A DNA stretch of 15,882 bases from an uncultured Caryophanales bacterium (GCA_937897245.1 CALCBO010000056.1:1-15882); one strand, 5' to 3'; shown: positions 1 through 7,965, counted from the stretch's first letter. Made by a program: numbers and translations. The notes: generated by a model not told the origin, from the letters alone.

Positions 1-3000
1 CATCAATTAAAGTTAATCGATAACTGTTAGAAAATTGCAAATTAACACGATTTGGATAAATGTTATTTGCTGTTGCTACAATATTTCCAACATTAATATC
101 ATCAGAACTTAATAGTTTTATTTCATATACATATTGTCTTTCTTCTGTTGAAGTAATATTATTTTTCATATCTACCGAGTATTTTACAATAAATCGATAT
201 TTATGTCCTACTTCTAGTCCGGTAGCTAAATACTCCGTATTATATCGTTTGGTACTCGCTTCATATCCAATATATGCTTCTGGGGTAATGTCATTATTAT
301 TTTCATCTAATAATTGAATTGTATATTTATCATCTACAACTACTCTACTATTATCATAAACATTGGTAATAAAGCTAATAACATTTTGAGTTCCAGTATA
401 ATCTGCAGTGTAGACTCCTTTTACACCAATATATGGTTTCTTTAGAGAACGTAAATTGAAGTCATATACTCCACCCTCATTTGATAACCTAACAGGAGTA
501 CGAACTCCATCAATGGTTATATAAACAATTGGTATTACCTCTAATCGATAATGATTTCCAAATATCAAACTTGTTTGCCCTGGATTAACATTAAGTTTTA
601 ATGTCATGTTGTTTTGAAGTGCTGTTGTGCTTGGAATATCCAAGTCTTCCATTTCTTCATATGAATATTCTCCTGTTAATTCGTTATAAACTCTTCTATA
701 AAAATGATATTCTATCTCATCAAATCCCATTGTTCTATCCATAGAATAGTGGAAACTTAAATATTTTGAATTGTAACTAGATGCATTGTAGTAATAATAG
801 AAGTCATCAAAATTAACACCTGATAAAGTATTAAAATAATATGTCTTTGATGGTGTATTATCGTCTACATCATATAGACGTTGTTCTTCATAGTTACCAT
901 CACCATCATTAACAAATGCTGTTATTGTCATAGCATAGGAAGTGTCTGGGAATAATCCATCTACCGTCACTCCACTTGTCAAATCATTGATATTAATTTC
1001 GGTACGAGAAACTTCTTCCATTTCTGTTCCGGTTTCATCTGTTTTATAGATATTGATATAAGCTTTATTGCCTCTTACGTCGATAACTCCGGATTCAAAT
1101 CCGTATAAAGAAGCTGATACTGTTGCACTTGTCATCATTGGTACTATTCTACTAATTCCCATTTTATCTAATAAACTAACTCCAGGAACAACTTTTTTAA
1201 AATTGAATGTATTAGATTCAGCTGTTGCTGGTTGTAATGTTTTTGATGCAATTTTTTTAGGAATAATATGATTATAGTTATAAACCATACCACCTTCATC
1301 TGGGCTATGTGGAATTTTCATGTTTTTTTCCGATATTACATTTGTGAAAACATAATTATCATCAATTTTTTCTTTGGTAAATAATGAACTAGTAGGAATA
1401 TATAAATCATATAAAACGGACCCATTTGCTGCTACTCGATAGTATTCTCCTCCACCATACTCATTTTCTATATTTTGTAGGGAATAATAATCAGCTGATA
1501 AGTCATAACCAATTAATTGACTATCATACAATGCTTCTACTGATAATTGAATATCTTGTCCCATAAATTCAACTAAATCAAATAAGTCAACGATGGCTGC
1601 TCCATCTTCAATTTTAATACCTTTCTTTTCGATTATTTTTTGTCGTCCATTTATTGTACCTTTAAATTTTAAATTAATTCCAGCAATACGATTATAATCA
1701 TCTTGACGAGCTGTATAATTATTAAAGTTAATAATCAAACGATTTACGTCTGTTGTTAAATAATATGTAAAGTTTGGTAATGTATATTCTGAATAGAATT
1801 TTTGTTTTATATAGGTATGGAATTCAAAGAAACTATTCTCTGTATCTACAAAGTTTGGTTTTTTGTAAATAATTTGTTTTGAATATATCGTTAACATACC
1901 AGACGTTAAATTAGAAAAAGTTGCTGATTTTTCAGTTGATGTTAAATCAATTCGCGTAGAAGATATTGTATTTTCAATGTAAGCGTCATCTCCAATGGAA
2001 TTAGCTTCAATTGCTGCATATAACTTTTTACCATAAAGAGCTAAGTCTGCATCTGAATATTGGTATTTAATTTTCATAGAATCAGATGTTGTACTAGATG
2101 GATACATGGTAATTGTAGCAGCTTGTTTTGGTACTGATATTGTTTTAGATTTTAAAGTAATATCATTCTGTGCTGGATATTTTGTTTCGGCTTCACCATC
2201 ACCATTTAAATCTAAATAAGCTTCATAAGTAACATAGTAATTATGTCCTCTTCTAACTTCATTATCTATTTCATTATAAATCGTTCCATAACCTACTGGA
2301 AGTGATACATAATCAATATTACCATCATTACCAACTTCATAATCAACGGCGGCGGAAGTAATTTCTTTACATACTGTTTGTCCCGTTAATGAATCTGGAG
2401 CACAATCATCAGCATCATATACTCGATATTTTATTTCTTTAGCATATCTTCTAGCATTATCATAATCAGCTTTAAATTTTATACCAACAATTGTAGTTGC
2501 ATTTAAATTTTCATCTAGCTCTGCTGCATCCTTATTTCGGATTAGTTCAAATGTAATAGCATCATCTGGATCTTTTGGAATATCTGGTACATATCCATTT
2601 GATTTTACTGTTACAACATTATTGTTAATACCAATTTCATTCTTAAAATCCGTATAATCGTAAGCATCTTTAATCTCTATTGTATAATACTCTTCTTTTA
2701 AATCTGAATTTGATAAACCAAAGAATGATGGGTTAATCACGAATGATTGATTATAATATGCACTCTGTAAATCACTATAGTATTCTCTTAAGTCTCTGTC
2801 TCTTGCTGGCACTGTTTTTACTACTTTTCCTTCTACCGTTAACCCTTCGTGTAAAACGAATGAGATTCCTGTCAGAGTAGAAGCCTCTAGTCTATTATCA
2901 GCAGTACCATTATTTAGTAACCGAGTTGTAACCGAGAAGGTGGTTGCAACATTATTTTCATCAATATCAAAAGATACATTAAATGGATTAGTTGGATTCG

Positions 3001-5128
3001 TTTTAACACTAGCACTACCAATATGATAGTTATCAATCGGTGGATTTCCATCTTGTAAATTTACCGTACCATAAACTGATATAGTATAGGTTTCATTAGC
3101 ACGCAGATTATTTCTCGTAAACGGTATAATGGTATTTCCTGATGTCGTATATTGTGAGGTAGTTCCAATTGAATTGGTATAAACAATTGTCATAGATTTG
3201 TCTAAATCAATTGTACTACCTGTATCTAAGATTGAAATTGTACCATCAATACTTTCAAACGTTACTTTATTTGTTTTCCATGAAATTGACGGTGCTTCTC
3301 TTCCATCTAATTGCATCACTCCACTAAATGGTGTGATATATTCTACATATTTTTCATTGTCATAGAATTCAATCGCTACATTAAATACATAGCCAACCCC
3401 ACGATAGAATATTGCGTTATCTACATCGATATCAATTGATGCTAAAGTGGATTTTTCTACTATGTTTACAGGACTTCCATTTCCCGCATCCATAGTACGA
3501 GTATCATAAATTTGATAGCGATAACTTTCTACTCCATTTTCACTATCTACCATATTATCTAGTTTTAAGGTGAATTTACCATTCTTCTTATCCAAGATAA
3601 ATGATGGAGTTCCGATTTCTGGTCTATTTTTTAATGTTTTAGCACTTTGTTCAATTGCATAATCATCAGATACAATATAATCATCATATAATATATTATT
3701 AACAAGAATTGAATACTTTTTATTTGCATCTAATCCAGTAAAGGAAATTGGCACTTCTAAATTCTCATTTTTTTCTATTGAATAAGAATCTATAACCGTT
3801 CCATTTACATCATAAAGGCTTACTAGACAACTCTTCACTTTCGAAAAATCATCAAATTTAAGTATGTAATTTAGGCTTGATGAAGTATAGTAATCTTTTT
3901 CTAAATTAATACCTAGTGAAGATGTTACAAAGACATGCTGAACGATATCTGTTGTATAGACAATATCATTTTTCTTGTAATTTAATGTACTTGTTAAGTT
4001 ATAAACTGTATCTGGGGTAAGTCTACTAGAAGCTACTTCAATATTATAATTTCCTTCATCTGTTTCAATTAAGTCAATTACTCTACCAGTACTATTTTCT
4101 ACAATAGTTGTGGAAACTCCACCAGTAATAAGAGAATCTTTATCTATAATCTTGATTGTTCCTTCAATTTTATTAGCAGTTACTTCTAACTCACTAATAT
4201 CAGCTGTTGGTAATGATAATTCTGCTTCATTTAGTTCGTTTTCAACGATTCCACCACCGATAGATTCCCCTGTTCCTCCATTATCTTCACCACCAGATTC
4301 CGCACCGGTTCCAGAACTTCCGCCATTATTATTTTCATTTTTCTCTTCTTCTGTAGTTTCTTCTGCTTCCTTTTCTTCAATTGGCTGAATTTCAATATTA
4401 TCAGAAGAATCAATAATCATTTGATCAATACTTAGTTTTGCTTCGTCTTTTACATATAGATAACGATTATCCAAATTAAGAGTAATATCATTTCCTAATT
4501 CAATACTAGCATCTTTTCCAATTGTTTGATATATAGCATCTTTATTTTCTAAAGTAACTACTTTTTCATCTGTAAAATTAAGTTCAATATAATTTGCTTT
4601 TACAGAAATTTCACGTTCATTATCTAATTTTAATTTTAATTCATCACTGACAATTAAATATTTTGTATCATTTACTTTTACAATAAACTTTTTAAATTTT
4701 AAATTTTTTCCTAAATTGTTAACGGTATATGTTCCTTGCTTATATTGTAAAATTGTGTTTTCAAAAATATTATAATATTTTGGTATTTCATTGTTAATTT
4801 CTTCTAGATTAAAAATAACAGATTTTTTTAAAGCTCCTATGGAATCATCGTTATAATGAATAAAAGAAGCGGGGGAAACGTCTACTTTTTCCCCATTTAC
4901 ATCAGAAAAAACAATATTATCATCATAACGTTCTCTATATTTTTCTTCTTCAGCAAAATAATAAATTGTAGATTTTTTATTTCCAGAAGAAGCATTCCGA
5001 CTATCGATAATATAACCTGCTTTTTCAAAATTTTTAAAACTAGAATTGTAATTTGAAATAGCCATGTATACGACTATAGTAATCATAATTAAAACAGATA
5101 AGATAATAAAAAATAATTTCTTAGCCAT
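1..5128 (-). CDS. Giant cell-surface protein with fibronectin-III-like modules, N-terminal part (runs off the window)
   Basis: One uninterrupted minus-strand frame runs from an ATG at 5126-5128 to the window edge, about 1,709 codons with no stop, so the C-terminus is missing. The start follows a strong GGAGG site (5137-5141, 8-nt spacing). Residues 4-23 are a hydrophobic segment after MAKK, without a lipobox or obvious cleavage site, suggesting an uncleaved membrane anchor with the rest outside the cell. After about 220 residues of beta-rich sequence comes a low-complexity hinge (about 247-300), first Glu/Lys/Asn-rich, then Gly/Ser/Glu-rich. The remainder repeats a pattern typical of fibronectin-III-like sandwiches: a turn such as 'L.PDT.Y' followed by an alternating strand and a closing 'F.T' strand, near residues 373, 465, 575, 675, 960, 1390, 1525 and 1637. 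An Asp-rich 'DLNGDGEAE' loop near 975 resembles a calcium loop. No catalytic domain is visible. Adhesion or a structural surface role is inferred. The family is not recognised. Confidence 0.85.
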   Translation of the reverse strand, partial: MAKKLFFIILSVLIMITIVVYMAISNYNSSFKNFEKAGYIIDSRNASSGNKKSTIYYFAEEEKYRERYDDNIVFSDVNGEKVDVSPASFIHYNDDSIGALKKSVIFNLEEINNEIPKYYNIFENTILQYKQGTYTVNNLGKNLKFKKFIVKVNDTKYLIVSDELKLKLDNEREISVKANYIELNFTDEKVVTLENKDAIYQTIGKDASIELGNDITLNLDNRYLYVKDEAKLSIDQMIIDSSDNIEIQPIEEKEAEETTEEEKNENNNGGSSGTGAESGGEDNGGTGESIGGGIVENELNEAELSLPTADISELEVTANKIEGTIKIIDKDSLITGGVSTTIVENSTGRVIDLIETDEGNYNIEVASSRLTPDTVYNLTSTLNYKKNDIVYTTDIVQHVFVTSSLGINLEKDYYTSSSLNYILKFDDFSKVKSCLVSLYDVNGTVIDSYSIEKNENLEVPISFTGLDANKKYSILVNNILYDDYIVSDDYAIEQSAKTLKNRPEIGTPSFILDKKNGKFTLKLDNMVDSENGVESYRYQIYDTRTMDAGNGSPVNIVEKSTLASIDIDVDNAIFYRGVGYVFNVAIEFYDNEKYVEYITPFSGVMQLDGREAPSISWKTNKVTFESIDGTISILDTGSTIDLDKSMTIVYTNSIGTTSQYTTSGNTIIPFTRNNLRANETYTISVYGTVNLQDGNPPIDNYHIGSASVKTNPTNPFNVSFDIDENNVATTFSVTTRLLNNGTADNRLEASTLTGISFVLHEGLTVEGKVVKTVPARDRDLREYYSDLQSAYYNQSFVINPSFFGLSNSDLKEEYYTIEIKDAYDYTDFKNEIGINNNVVTVKSNGYVPDIPKDPDDAITFELIRNKDAAELDENLNATTIVGIKFKADYDNARRYAKEIKYRVYDADDCAPDSLTGQTVCKEITSAAVDYEVGNDGNIDYVSLPVGYGTIYNEIDNEVRRGHNYYVTYEAYLDLNGDGEAETKYPAQNDITLKSKTISVPKQAATITMYPSSTTSDSMKIKYQYSDADLALYGKKLYAAIEANSIGDDAYIENTISSTRIDLTSTEKSATFSNLTSGMLTIYSKQIIYKKPNFVDTENSFFEFHTYIKQKFYSEYTLPNFTYYLTTDVNRLIINFNNYTARQDDYNRIAGINLKFKGTINGRQKIIEKKGIKIEDGAAIVDLFDLVEFMGQDIQLSVEALYDSQLIGYDLSADYYSLQNIENEYGGGEYYRVAANGSVLYDLYIPTSSLFTKEKIDDNYVFTNVISEKNMKIPHSPDEGGMVYNYNHIIPKKIASKTLQPATAESNTFNFKKVVPGVSLLDKMGISRIVPMMTSATVSASLYGFESGVIDVRGNKAYINIYKTDETGTEMEEVSRTEININDLTSGVTVDGLFPDTSYAMTITAFVNDGDGNYEEQRLYDVDDNTPSKTYYFNTLSGVNFDDFYYYYNASSYNSKYLSFHYSMDRTMGFDEIEYHFYRRVYNELTGEYSYEEMEDLDIPSTTALQNNMTLKLNVNPGQTSLIFGNHYRLEVIPIVYITIDGVRTPVRLSNEGGVYDFNLRSLKKPYIGVKGVYTADYTGTQNVISFITNVYDNSRVVVDDKYTIQLLDENNNDITPEAYIGYEASTKRYNTEYLATGLEVGHKYRFIVKYSVDMKNNITSTEERQYVYEIKLLSSDDINVGNIVATANNIYPNRVNLQFSNSYRLTLID

Positions 5129-5161
5129 ATTAAAATCCTCCATACTATCTATACTACAACT

Positions 5162-5170
5162 AGTATAGCA
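5162..5170 (-). promoter_or_regulatory. Extended -10 promoter of the giant surface protein
   Basis: On the minus strand the sequence reads TGCTATACT: a TATACT -10 box (5162-5167) with the TG extension one base upstream. It lies about 34 nt before the ATG, leaving room for a short leader with GGAGG. No TTGACA-like -35 is present. The -35 position (about 5185-5190) falls inside the T/A tracts at 5182-5216, so the promoter probably relies on the extended -10 and the upstream A-tracts. Confidence 0.5.
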
Positions 5171-5181
5171 TAAAACATCTG

Positions 5182-5216
5182 TTTTTTTTATTTTTTTTTA
5201 TTTTTTTTTATTTTTT
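5182..5216. repeat. Phased homopolymer tracts, 10-bp period
   Basis: The plus strand carries T8, A, T9, A, T9, A, T6: homopolymer tracts interrupted by a single A every 10 bases. On the minus strand these are A-tracts repeated about once per helical turn, ending about 14 bp upstream of the -10 box of the surface-protein gene. Such spacing is the classical arrangement of intrinsically curved DNA. Homopolymers of this length are also prone to slippage. Both consequences are inferred. Confidence 0.85.
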
Positions 5217-5222
5217 CAGTAA

Positions 5223-5262
5223 AAAAAAGTGAATTTTCTTCGCGGATATTTATCACTTTTTT
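5223..5262. other. AT-rich inverted repeat left of the IS
   Basis: AAAAAAGTGA (5223-5232) is perfectly complementary to TCACTTTTTT (5253-5262) around a 20-base loop. It could act as a weak bidirectional terminator between the surface-protein gene and whatever stood to its right before the IS arrived. The stem has only two G-C pairs, so function is uncertain. Confidence 0.35.
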
Positions 5263-5279
5263 ATTATAAAAAACTTCAA

Positions 5280-5305
5280 AGCCATTGAAAAATGGTTATT
5301 TTTTT
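5280..5305 (+). terminator. Hairpin with GAAA tetraloop and T-run before the IS
   Basis: AGCCATT (5280-5286) pairs with AATGGTT (5291-5297), one G-U pair, closing a GAAA tetraloop, and a T7 run follows at 5299-5305. This has the form of a rho-independent terminator on the plus strand. No plus-strand gene precedes it in the window, so it may stop stray transcription or be the remnant of a displaced gene end. Confidence 0.4.
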
Positions 5306-5326
5306 GTCAAATTTTTCTGTTTATTA

Positions 5327-5355
5327 TTGCGTACATTGTCGTATATTGTTATAAT
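5327..5355 (+). promoter_or_regulatory. Transposase promoter
   Basis: TTGCGT (5327-5332) and TATAAT (5350-5355) are separated by 17 bp. TGT precedes the -10, giving the extended form TGTTATAAT. Two bases of the -35 lie outside the left repeat, so the strength of transposase expression may depend on the insertion site. Confidence 0.65.
5329..5340 (+). repeat. IS left terminal inverted repeat
   Basis: GCGTACATTGTC, matching the inward-read right end at 11 of 12 positions. The -35 box of the transposase promoter (5327-5332) overlaps it. Confidence 0.75.
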
Positions 5356-5379
5356 GAATATAAAAGGTGCAGATGTATT

Positions 5380-7110
5380 ATGAGAATCAGAAAAACAAAA
5401 ACTAAAAATACTGAACAGTATGCAATAATATATGACCTCAATGTTAACGGAAAAAGAACTACTAAAATATATGAAAACCTTGGTACTATTGATAAAATAA
5501 AATTGAGATCTAATAATGAAGCCCCCTTAGAATGGTTAAAAAATTATGTTAATGATTTAAACAAAAAAATTAAAGAAGAAAGCTTACCTATTATATTAAA
5601 AAAATCTCCCACTAAAAAATTAGAGAAGAATGTAAAATATACATTTAATGGTGGTTACTTATTTTTACAAAAAATATATTACAGTTTAGGATTAAATAAA
5701 ATTTGTAATACTATTTCTGATAAGTATCAGTTCAAATATGATTTAAATGAGATTTTATCTTATCTTATTTATTCTAGAATTATATATCCATCATCAAAAC
5801 TAAAGGCTTTAGAACTTTCTAAAAATTTTATTGAACAACCAAAATTTGAATACAATCATGTTCTTAGGGCCTTAGAAGTAATTTCTAAAGAAAATGATTT
5901 TATTCAATCACAACTTTATAAAAATAGTAATGATTATTTAGACAGAAATAATAAAGTTTTATATTATGATTATACTAATTTCTTTTTCGAAATTGAACAA
6001 GAAGAAGGATTAAAGCAATATGGAAAATCAAAGGAAAACAGACCTAATCCAATAGTTCAAATGGGACTTTTTATGGATGGAGATGGTATACCAATGGCTT
6101 TTGATATTACTCCAGGAAATACTAACGAACAAATTACATTAAAACCTCTTGAAGAAAAAATTATAAAAGACTTTGAAACATCTGAATTTGTTGTTTGCAC
6201 AGATTCAGGATTAGCTTCTAATACAAACAGAAAATTTAATAATACTAGTGGTCGTAAATTTATTACTACTCAATCTATTAAAAAGTTAAAAGAATTTTTA
6301 AAAAAATGGGCTTTAGATTTATCAACTGGATGGAAACTTCCAGAAGATAATAAAAACTACAATATTTCTAAGCTAAGAGAAAATGATGAACTAATAGAAA
6401 AGTTTAAAGACAAAATCTTTTACAAAGAAAGATGGATTAACGAAAATGATATAGAACAAAGATTGATTATCACCTACTCAGTTAAATACCAAGAATATCA
6501 AAAGAACATAAGAAAAAAACAAATTGAAAGAGCACAAAAATTGATAGATAAAAATCCTAATAAATTTGGAAAAGCAAAACAAAATGATTCTAAAAGATTT
6601 ATTAATAAAATAAATACTACAGAAAATGGAGAAGTAGCTTCTGAAACACATTATACTATTAATCAAGATGCCATAAATGAAGAAACTAAATATGATGGCT
6701 TATATGCTGTGTGCTCCAATTTAGAAGATGATGTCAAAGATATAATTAAGGTAAATTCAAGAAGGTGGGAAATTGAAGAATCTTTCAGAATTATGAAAAC
6801 AGACTTTAAATCAAGACCAGTTTATCTATCTAGAGATGACAGAATTAAAGCTCATTTTATTACATGCTTCTTAGCATTAACTATATATAGATATTTAGAA
6901 AAAATATTAGATGAGGAATACACTACTGAACAAATTATAGAAACTTTAAAGAATTATAATTTTAAAAATGAAAACAATCTAGGGTATTCACCACTTTATG
7001 AAAGAACGAATTTACTGGATAAATTACATAATAAAATAGGATTTGATACTTCATACGAAATAATAGAAAACAAAAAAATGGAAAAAATTTTTAAATTTAC
7101 AAAAAAATAG
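5380..7110 (+). CDS. DDE transposase of the IS1634 family
   Basis: A 576-residue DDE transposase that cuts and joins the ends of its own insertion sequence. The catalytic triad is visible: Asp197 in 'YYDYTNFFFE', Asp275 in 'VCTDSGLAS', and Glu466 in 'RRWEIEESFRIMK', followed by Lys473. The stretch around 225-245 ('PIVQMGLFMDGDGIPMAF', then 'PGNTNE') is characteristic of IS1634/IS4-superfamily enzymes. Residues 370-440 are a Lys/Asn-rich insertion between the second Asp and the Glu, as expected for this group. The ATG at 5380 follows AAAGGTG (5363-5369) with 10-nt spacing. The frame is unbroken from start to stop and the terminal repeats are present, so the element may still be active. Base composition is as AT-rich as the surroundings, giving no sign of a very different donor. 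Confidence 0.9.
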   Translation: MRIRKTKTKNTEQYAIIYDLNVNGKRTTKIYENLGTIDKIKLRSNNEAPLEWLKNYVNDLNKKIKEESLPIILKKSPTKKLEKNVKYTFNGGYLFLQKIYYSLGLNKICNTISDKYQFKYDLNEILSYLIYSRIIYPSSKLKALELSKNFIEQPKFEYNHVLRALEVISKENDFIQSQLYKNSNDYLDRNNKVLYYDYTNFFFEIEQEEGLKQYGKSKENRPNPIVQMGLFMDGDGIPMAFDITPGNTNEQITLKPLEEKIIKDFETSEFVVCTDSGLASNTNRKFNNTSGRKFITTQSIKKLKEFLKKWALDLSTGWKLPEDNKNYNISKLRENDELIEKFKDKIFYKERWINENDIEQRLIITYSVKYQEYQKNIRKKQIERAQKLIDKNPNKFGKAKQNDSKRFINKINTTENGEVASETHYTINQDAINEETKYDGLYAVCSNLEDDVKDIIKVNSRRWEIEESFRIMKTDFKSRPVYLSRDDRIKAHFITCFLALTIYRYLEKILDEEYTTEQIIETLKNYNFKNENNLGYSPLYERTNLLDKLHNKIGFDTSYEIIENKKMEKIFKFTKK

Positions 7111-7121
7111 AAAATGTACGC
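7110..7121 (-). repeat. IS right terminal inverted repeat
   Basis: Read on the minus strand it is GCGTACATTTTC, one mismatch from the left end. Its innermost base is the last base of the transposase stop codon (7108-7110). Confidence 0.75.
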
Positions 7122-7137
7122 GCTTTTTAATTATTAT

Positions 7138-7181
7138 AAAACTCCCTAAAATCCTTTAATAATAAGGCCTAGGGAGTTTTT
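7138..7181 (+). terminator. Strong rho-independent terminator just outside the IS right end
   Basis: AAAACTCCCTA (7138-7148) pairs with TAGGGAGTTTT, and an inner CCTT/AAGG stem (7153-7167) sits in the loop. A T-run follows on the plus strand and an A-run precedes it, so it could work in both directions. It would end transposase transcripts, yet it lies outside the element, so it probably belonged to the ancestral locus or to the neighbouring IS30 remnant. Confidence 0.75.
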
Positions 7182-7183
7182 AC

Positions 7184-7675
7184 ATTCCTAAAAGTGATAA
7201 ATTCAAGATTTTACCAAAAGTCCATTTTACCATACTTGATATTATAACAAATCCAACTTCTGATAAAGTAGTAAAATTCTTTGATGAGTTAGAGGAAAAG
7301 ATTGGTACTGAAAATTTTATAGAATTAATACCAGTTATTTTAACTGATAGAGATCCTTGTTTTTCTGATATAAATGGTATTTGTTTTTCAAAAATAACTG
7401 GTGAAGAAAGATGTAAATTATTCTTTTGTGATCCATATGTATCTAATCAAAAACCACACATAGAAAATATCAATAAACAAATAAGAAAATTTTTTCCAAA
7501 AGGAAAATCAGTAGATTATTTAAATAAGAAAGATGTTATAGATAAAAACATTACACTTCTTAATACACCTATTAAATCTTTAGATGGAAATACACCTAAA
7601 GATGCTTTTAAAGCCGTATATGGAGAAGATTTGTTTTTCAAAATATTTGATGTTGTCAATGGCGAACCTAAGTGA
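7184..7675 (+). pseudogene. C-terminal relic of an IS30-like transposase
   Basis: The frame is open from about 7166 to TGA at 7673-7675 but has no plausible start codon and no ribosome binding site. The translation carries the second half of an IS30-type integrase core: 'VILTDRDPCFSD' holds the second catalytic Asp and 'DPYVSNQKPHIENINKQ' the catalytic Glu. It is followed by 'FPKGKSVDYL' and a typical 'LNTPIKSLDGNTPKDAF' end. The N-terminal DNA-binding region and first catalytic Asp are absent, so it cannot be an active transposase. No frameshift is seen inside the fragment, so truncation looks recent or the fragment has drifted little. The true left boundary is unclear; homology is visible from about 7215. 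Confidence 0.8.
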
Positions 7676-7699
7676 GTTCATCTAGACCATTGACAACAT
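7650..7699. repeat. 13-bp-arm inverted repeat at the end of the IS30 relic
   Basis: ATGTTGTCAATGG (7650-7662) is perfectly complementary to CCATTGACAACAT (7687-7699), with an inner GAAC/GTTC pair (7664-7667, 7676-7679). The left arm encodes the last residues of the relic and the stop codon lies in the loop. No T-run follows, so it is not a typical terminator. It may mark the right end of the old element. Each arm contains TTGACA pointing outward. Confidence 0.75.
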
Positions 7700-7717
7700 A
7701 CGCAATAATTATAATAT
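7690..7717 (+). promoter_or_regulatory. Possible outward promoter at the IS30-relic end
   Basis: A perfect -35 TTGACA (7690-7695) in the right arm of the inverted repeat is followed after 16 bp by TAATAT (7712-7717). A TATAAT also occurs at 7710-7715, but its 14-bp spacing is short. It would fire rightward into the region holding the small ORF at 7838. IS30-type elements are known to supply outward -35 boxes; use of this one is inferred. Confidence 0.35.
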
Positions 7718-7778
7718 TAAAACAAATAAAGTCCTACTATATTTGTTACTAAAATAATAATTATCTGTATAGAAACAA

Positions 7779-7886
7779 AAACGGAAATAAGTTTAAAAAA
7801 CGGACTTAAGTGCGTTGTTTTAGTCGTGGAAAAATATATGATTTATCAATTGGTTTCAATAACTTTTATCATGTTTATTTCCGTTT
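7779..7886. repeat. 12-bp inverted repeat enclosing the start of the small ORF
   Basis: AAACGGAAATAA (7779-7790) is perfectly complementary to TTATTTCCGTTT (7875-7886), 84 bases apart. In a plus-strand transcript the leader would pair with codons 13-17 of the small ORF at 7838 and place its start in the enclosed loop. Further AAACGG copies at 7798-7803, 7897-7902 and 7936-7941 could compete for the same CCGTTT. Confidence 0.6.
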
Positions 7887-7948
7887 ACATCACAAAAAAC
7901 GGCATTAAATCTGAGAAAGAAAAAAGTCCATATGAAAACGGACTTTAG
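7838..7948 (+). CDS. Possible small single-pass membrane peptide, type I toxin-like
   Basis: This is a 36-residue frame starting ATG 7838 and ending TAG 7946-7948. It begins 'MIYQLV', continues as a hydrophobic segment (about residues 2-19) and ends in a charged Lys/Glu/Asn tail. That layout matches small hydrophobic toxins of Bacillota type I toxin-antitoxin loci, such as the BsrG/TxpA-like peptides, which also often start M..Y. The ribosome site is weak (GTGGA, 7826-7830). An in-frame GTG at 7826 would add four residues. The leader is self-complementary with the coding part. I could not identify an antisense RNA with confidence, and a frame this short can arise by chance in AT-rich DNA. It may simply be an unexpressed reading frame. 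Confidence 0.3.
   Translation: MIYQLVSITFIMFISVYITKNGIKSEKEKSPYENGL
7916..7946 (-). terminator. Second minus-strand hairpin terminator
   Basis: AAAGTCC (7923-7929) pairs with GGACTTT (7940-7946). On the minus strand the stem is followed by a TTTCTTT tract. It stands about 30 bp beyond the terminator at 7966-7994 and may back it up. On the plus strand the stem overlaps the stop codon of the small ORF but has no T-run. GGACTT also occurs at 7802-7807, so an alternative fold is possible. Confidence 0.5.
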
Positions 7949-7965
7949 TCTAAAAATTTACGACA

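Larger units (their letters stand above)
5329..7121 (+). mobile_element. IS1634-like insertion sequence, apparently complete
   Basis: About 1.8 kb, bounded by imperfect 12-bp terminal inverted repeats: GCGTACATTGTC on the left and GCGTACATTTTC when the right end is read inward (11 of 12 identical). It contains one long intact transposase gene that ends at the edge of the right repeat, and its promoter -35 box overlaps the left repeat, an economical layout usual for insertion sequences. Size and transposase features match the IS1634 group of DDE elements. I could not find a matching target-site duplication. This family is known for duplications of variable, sometimes long, length, so absence by eye is weak evidence. 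Confidence 0.8.

Noticed and set aside
60..1271. Short plus-strand frames (60-317 and 1068-1271)
   Set aside because: They lie opposite the continuous minus-strand surface-protein frame and lack ribosome binding sites.
4110..4388. Ser/Pro-rich open frame on the plus strand
   Set aside because: It is the complement of the low-complexity hinge of the giant surface protein, has no ribosome binding site, and its Ser/Pro richness is explained by the Gly/Glu codons opposite.
5182..5216. CRISPR-like repeat array
   Set aside because: The repeats are homopolymer tracts with one-base interruptions and no spacers.
5129..7400. Target-site duplication around the IS1634-like element
   Set aside because: I compared the bases next to both ends and found no convincing direct repeat. 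Short AT-rich similarities such as TTATTAT are expected by chance.
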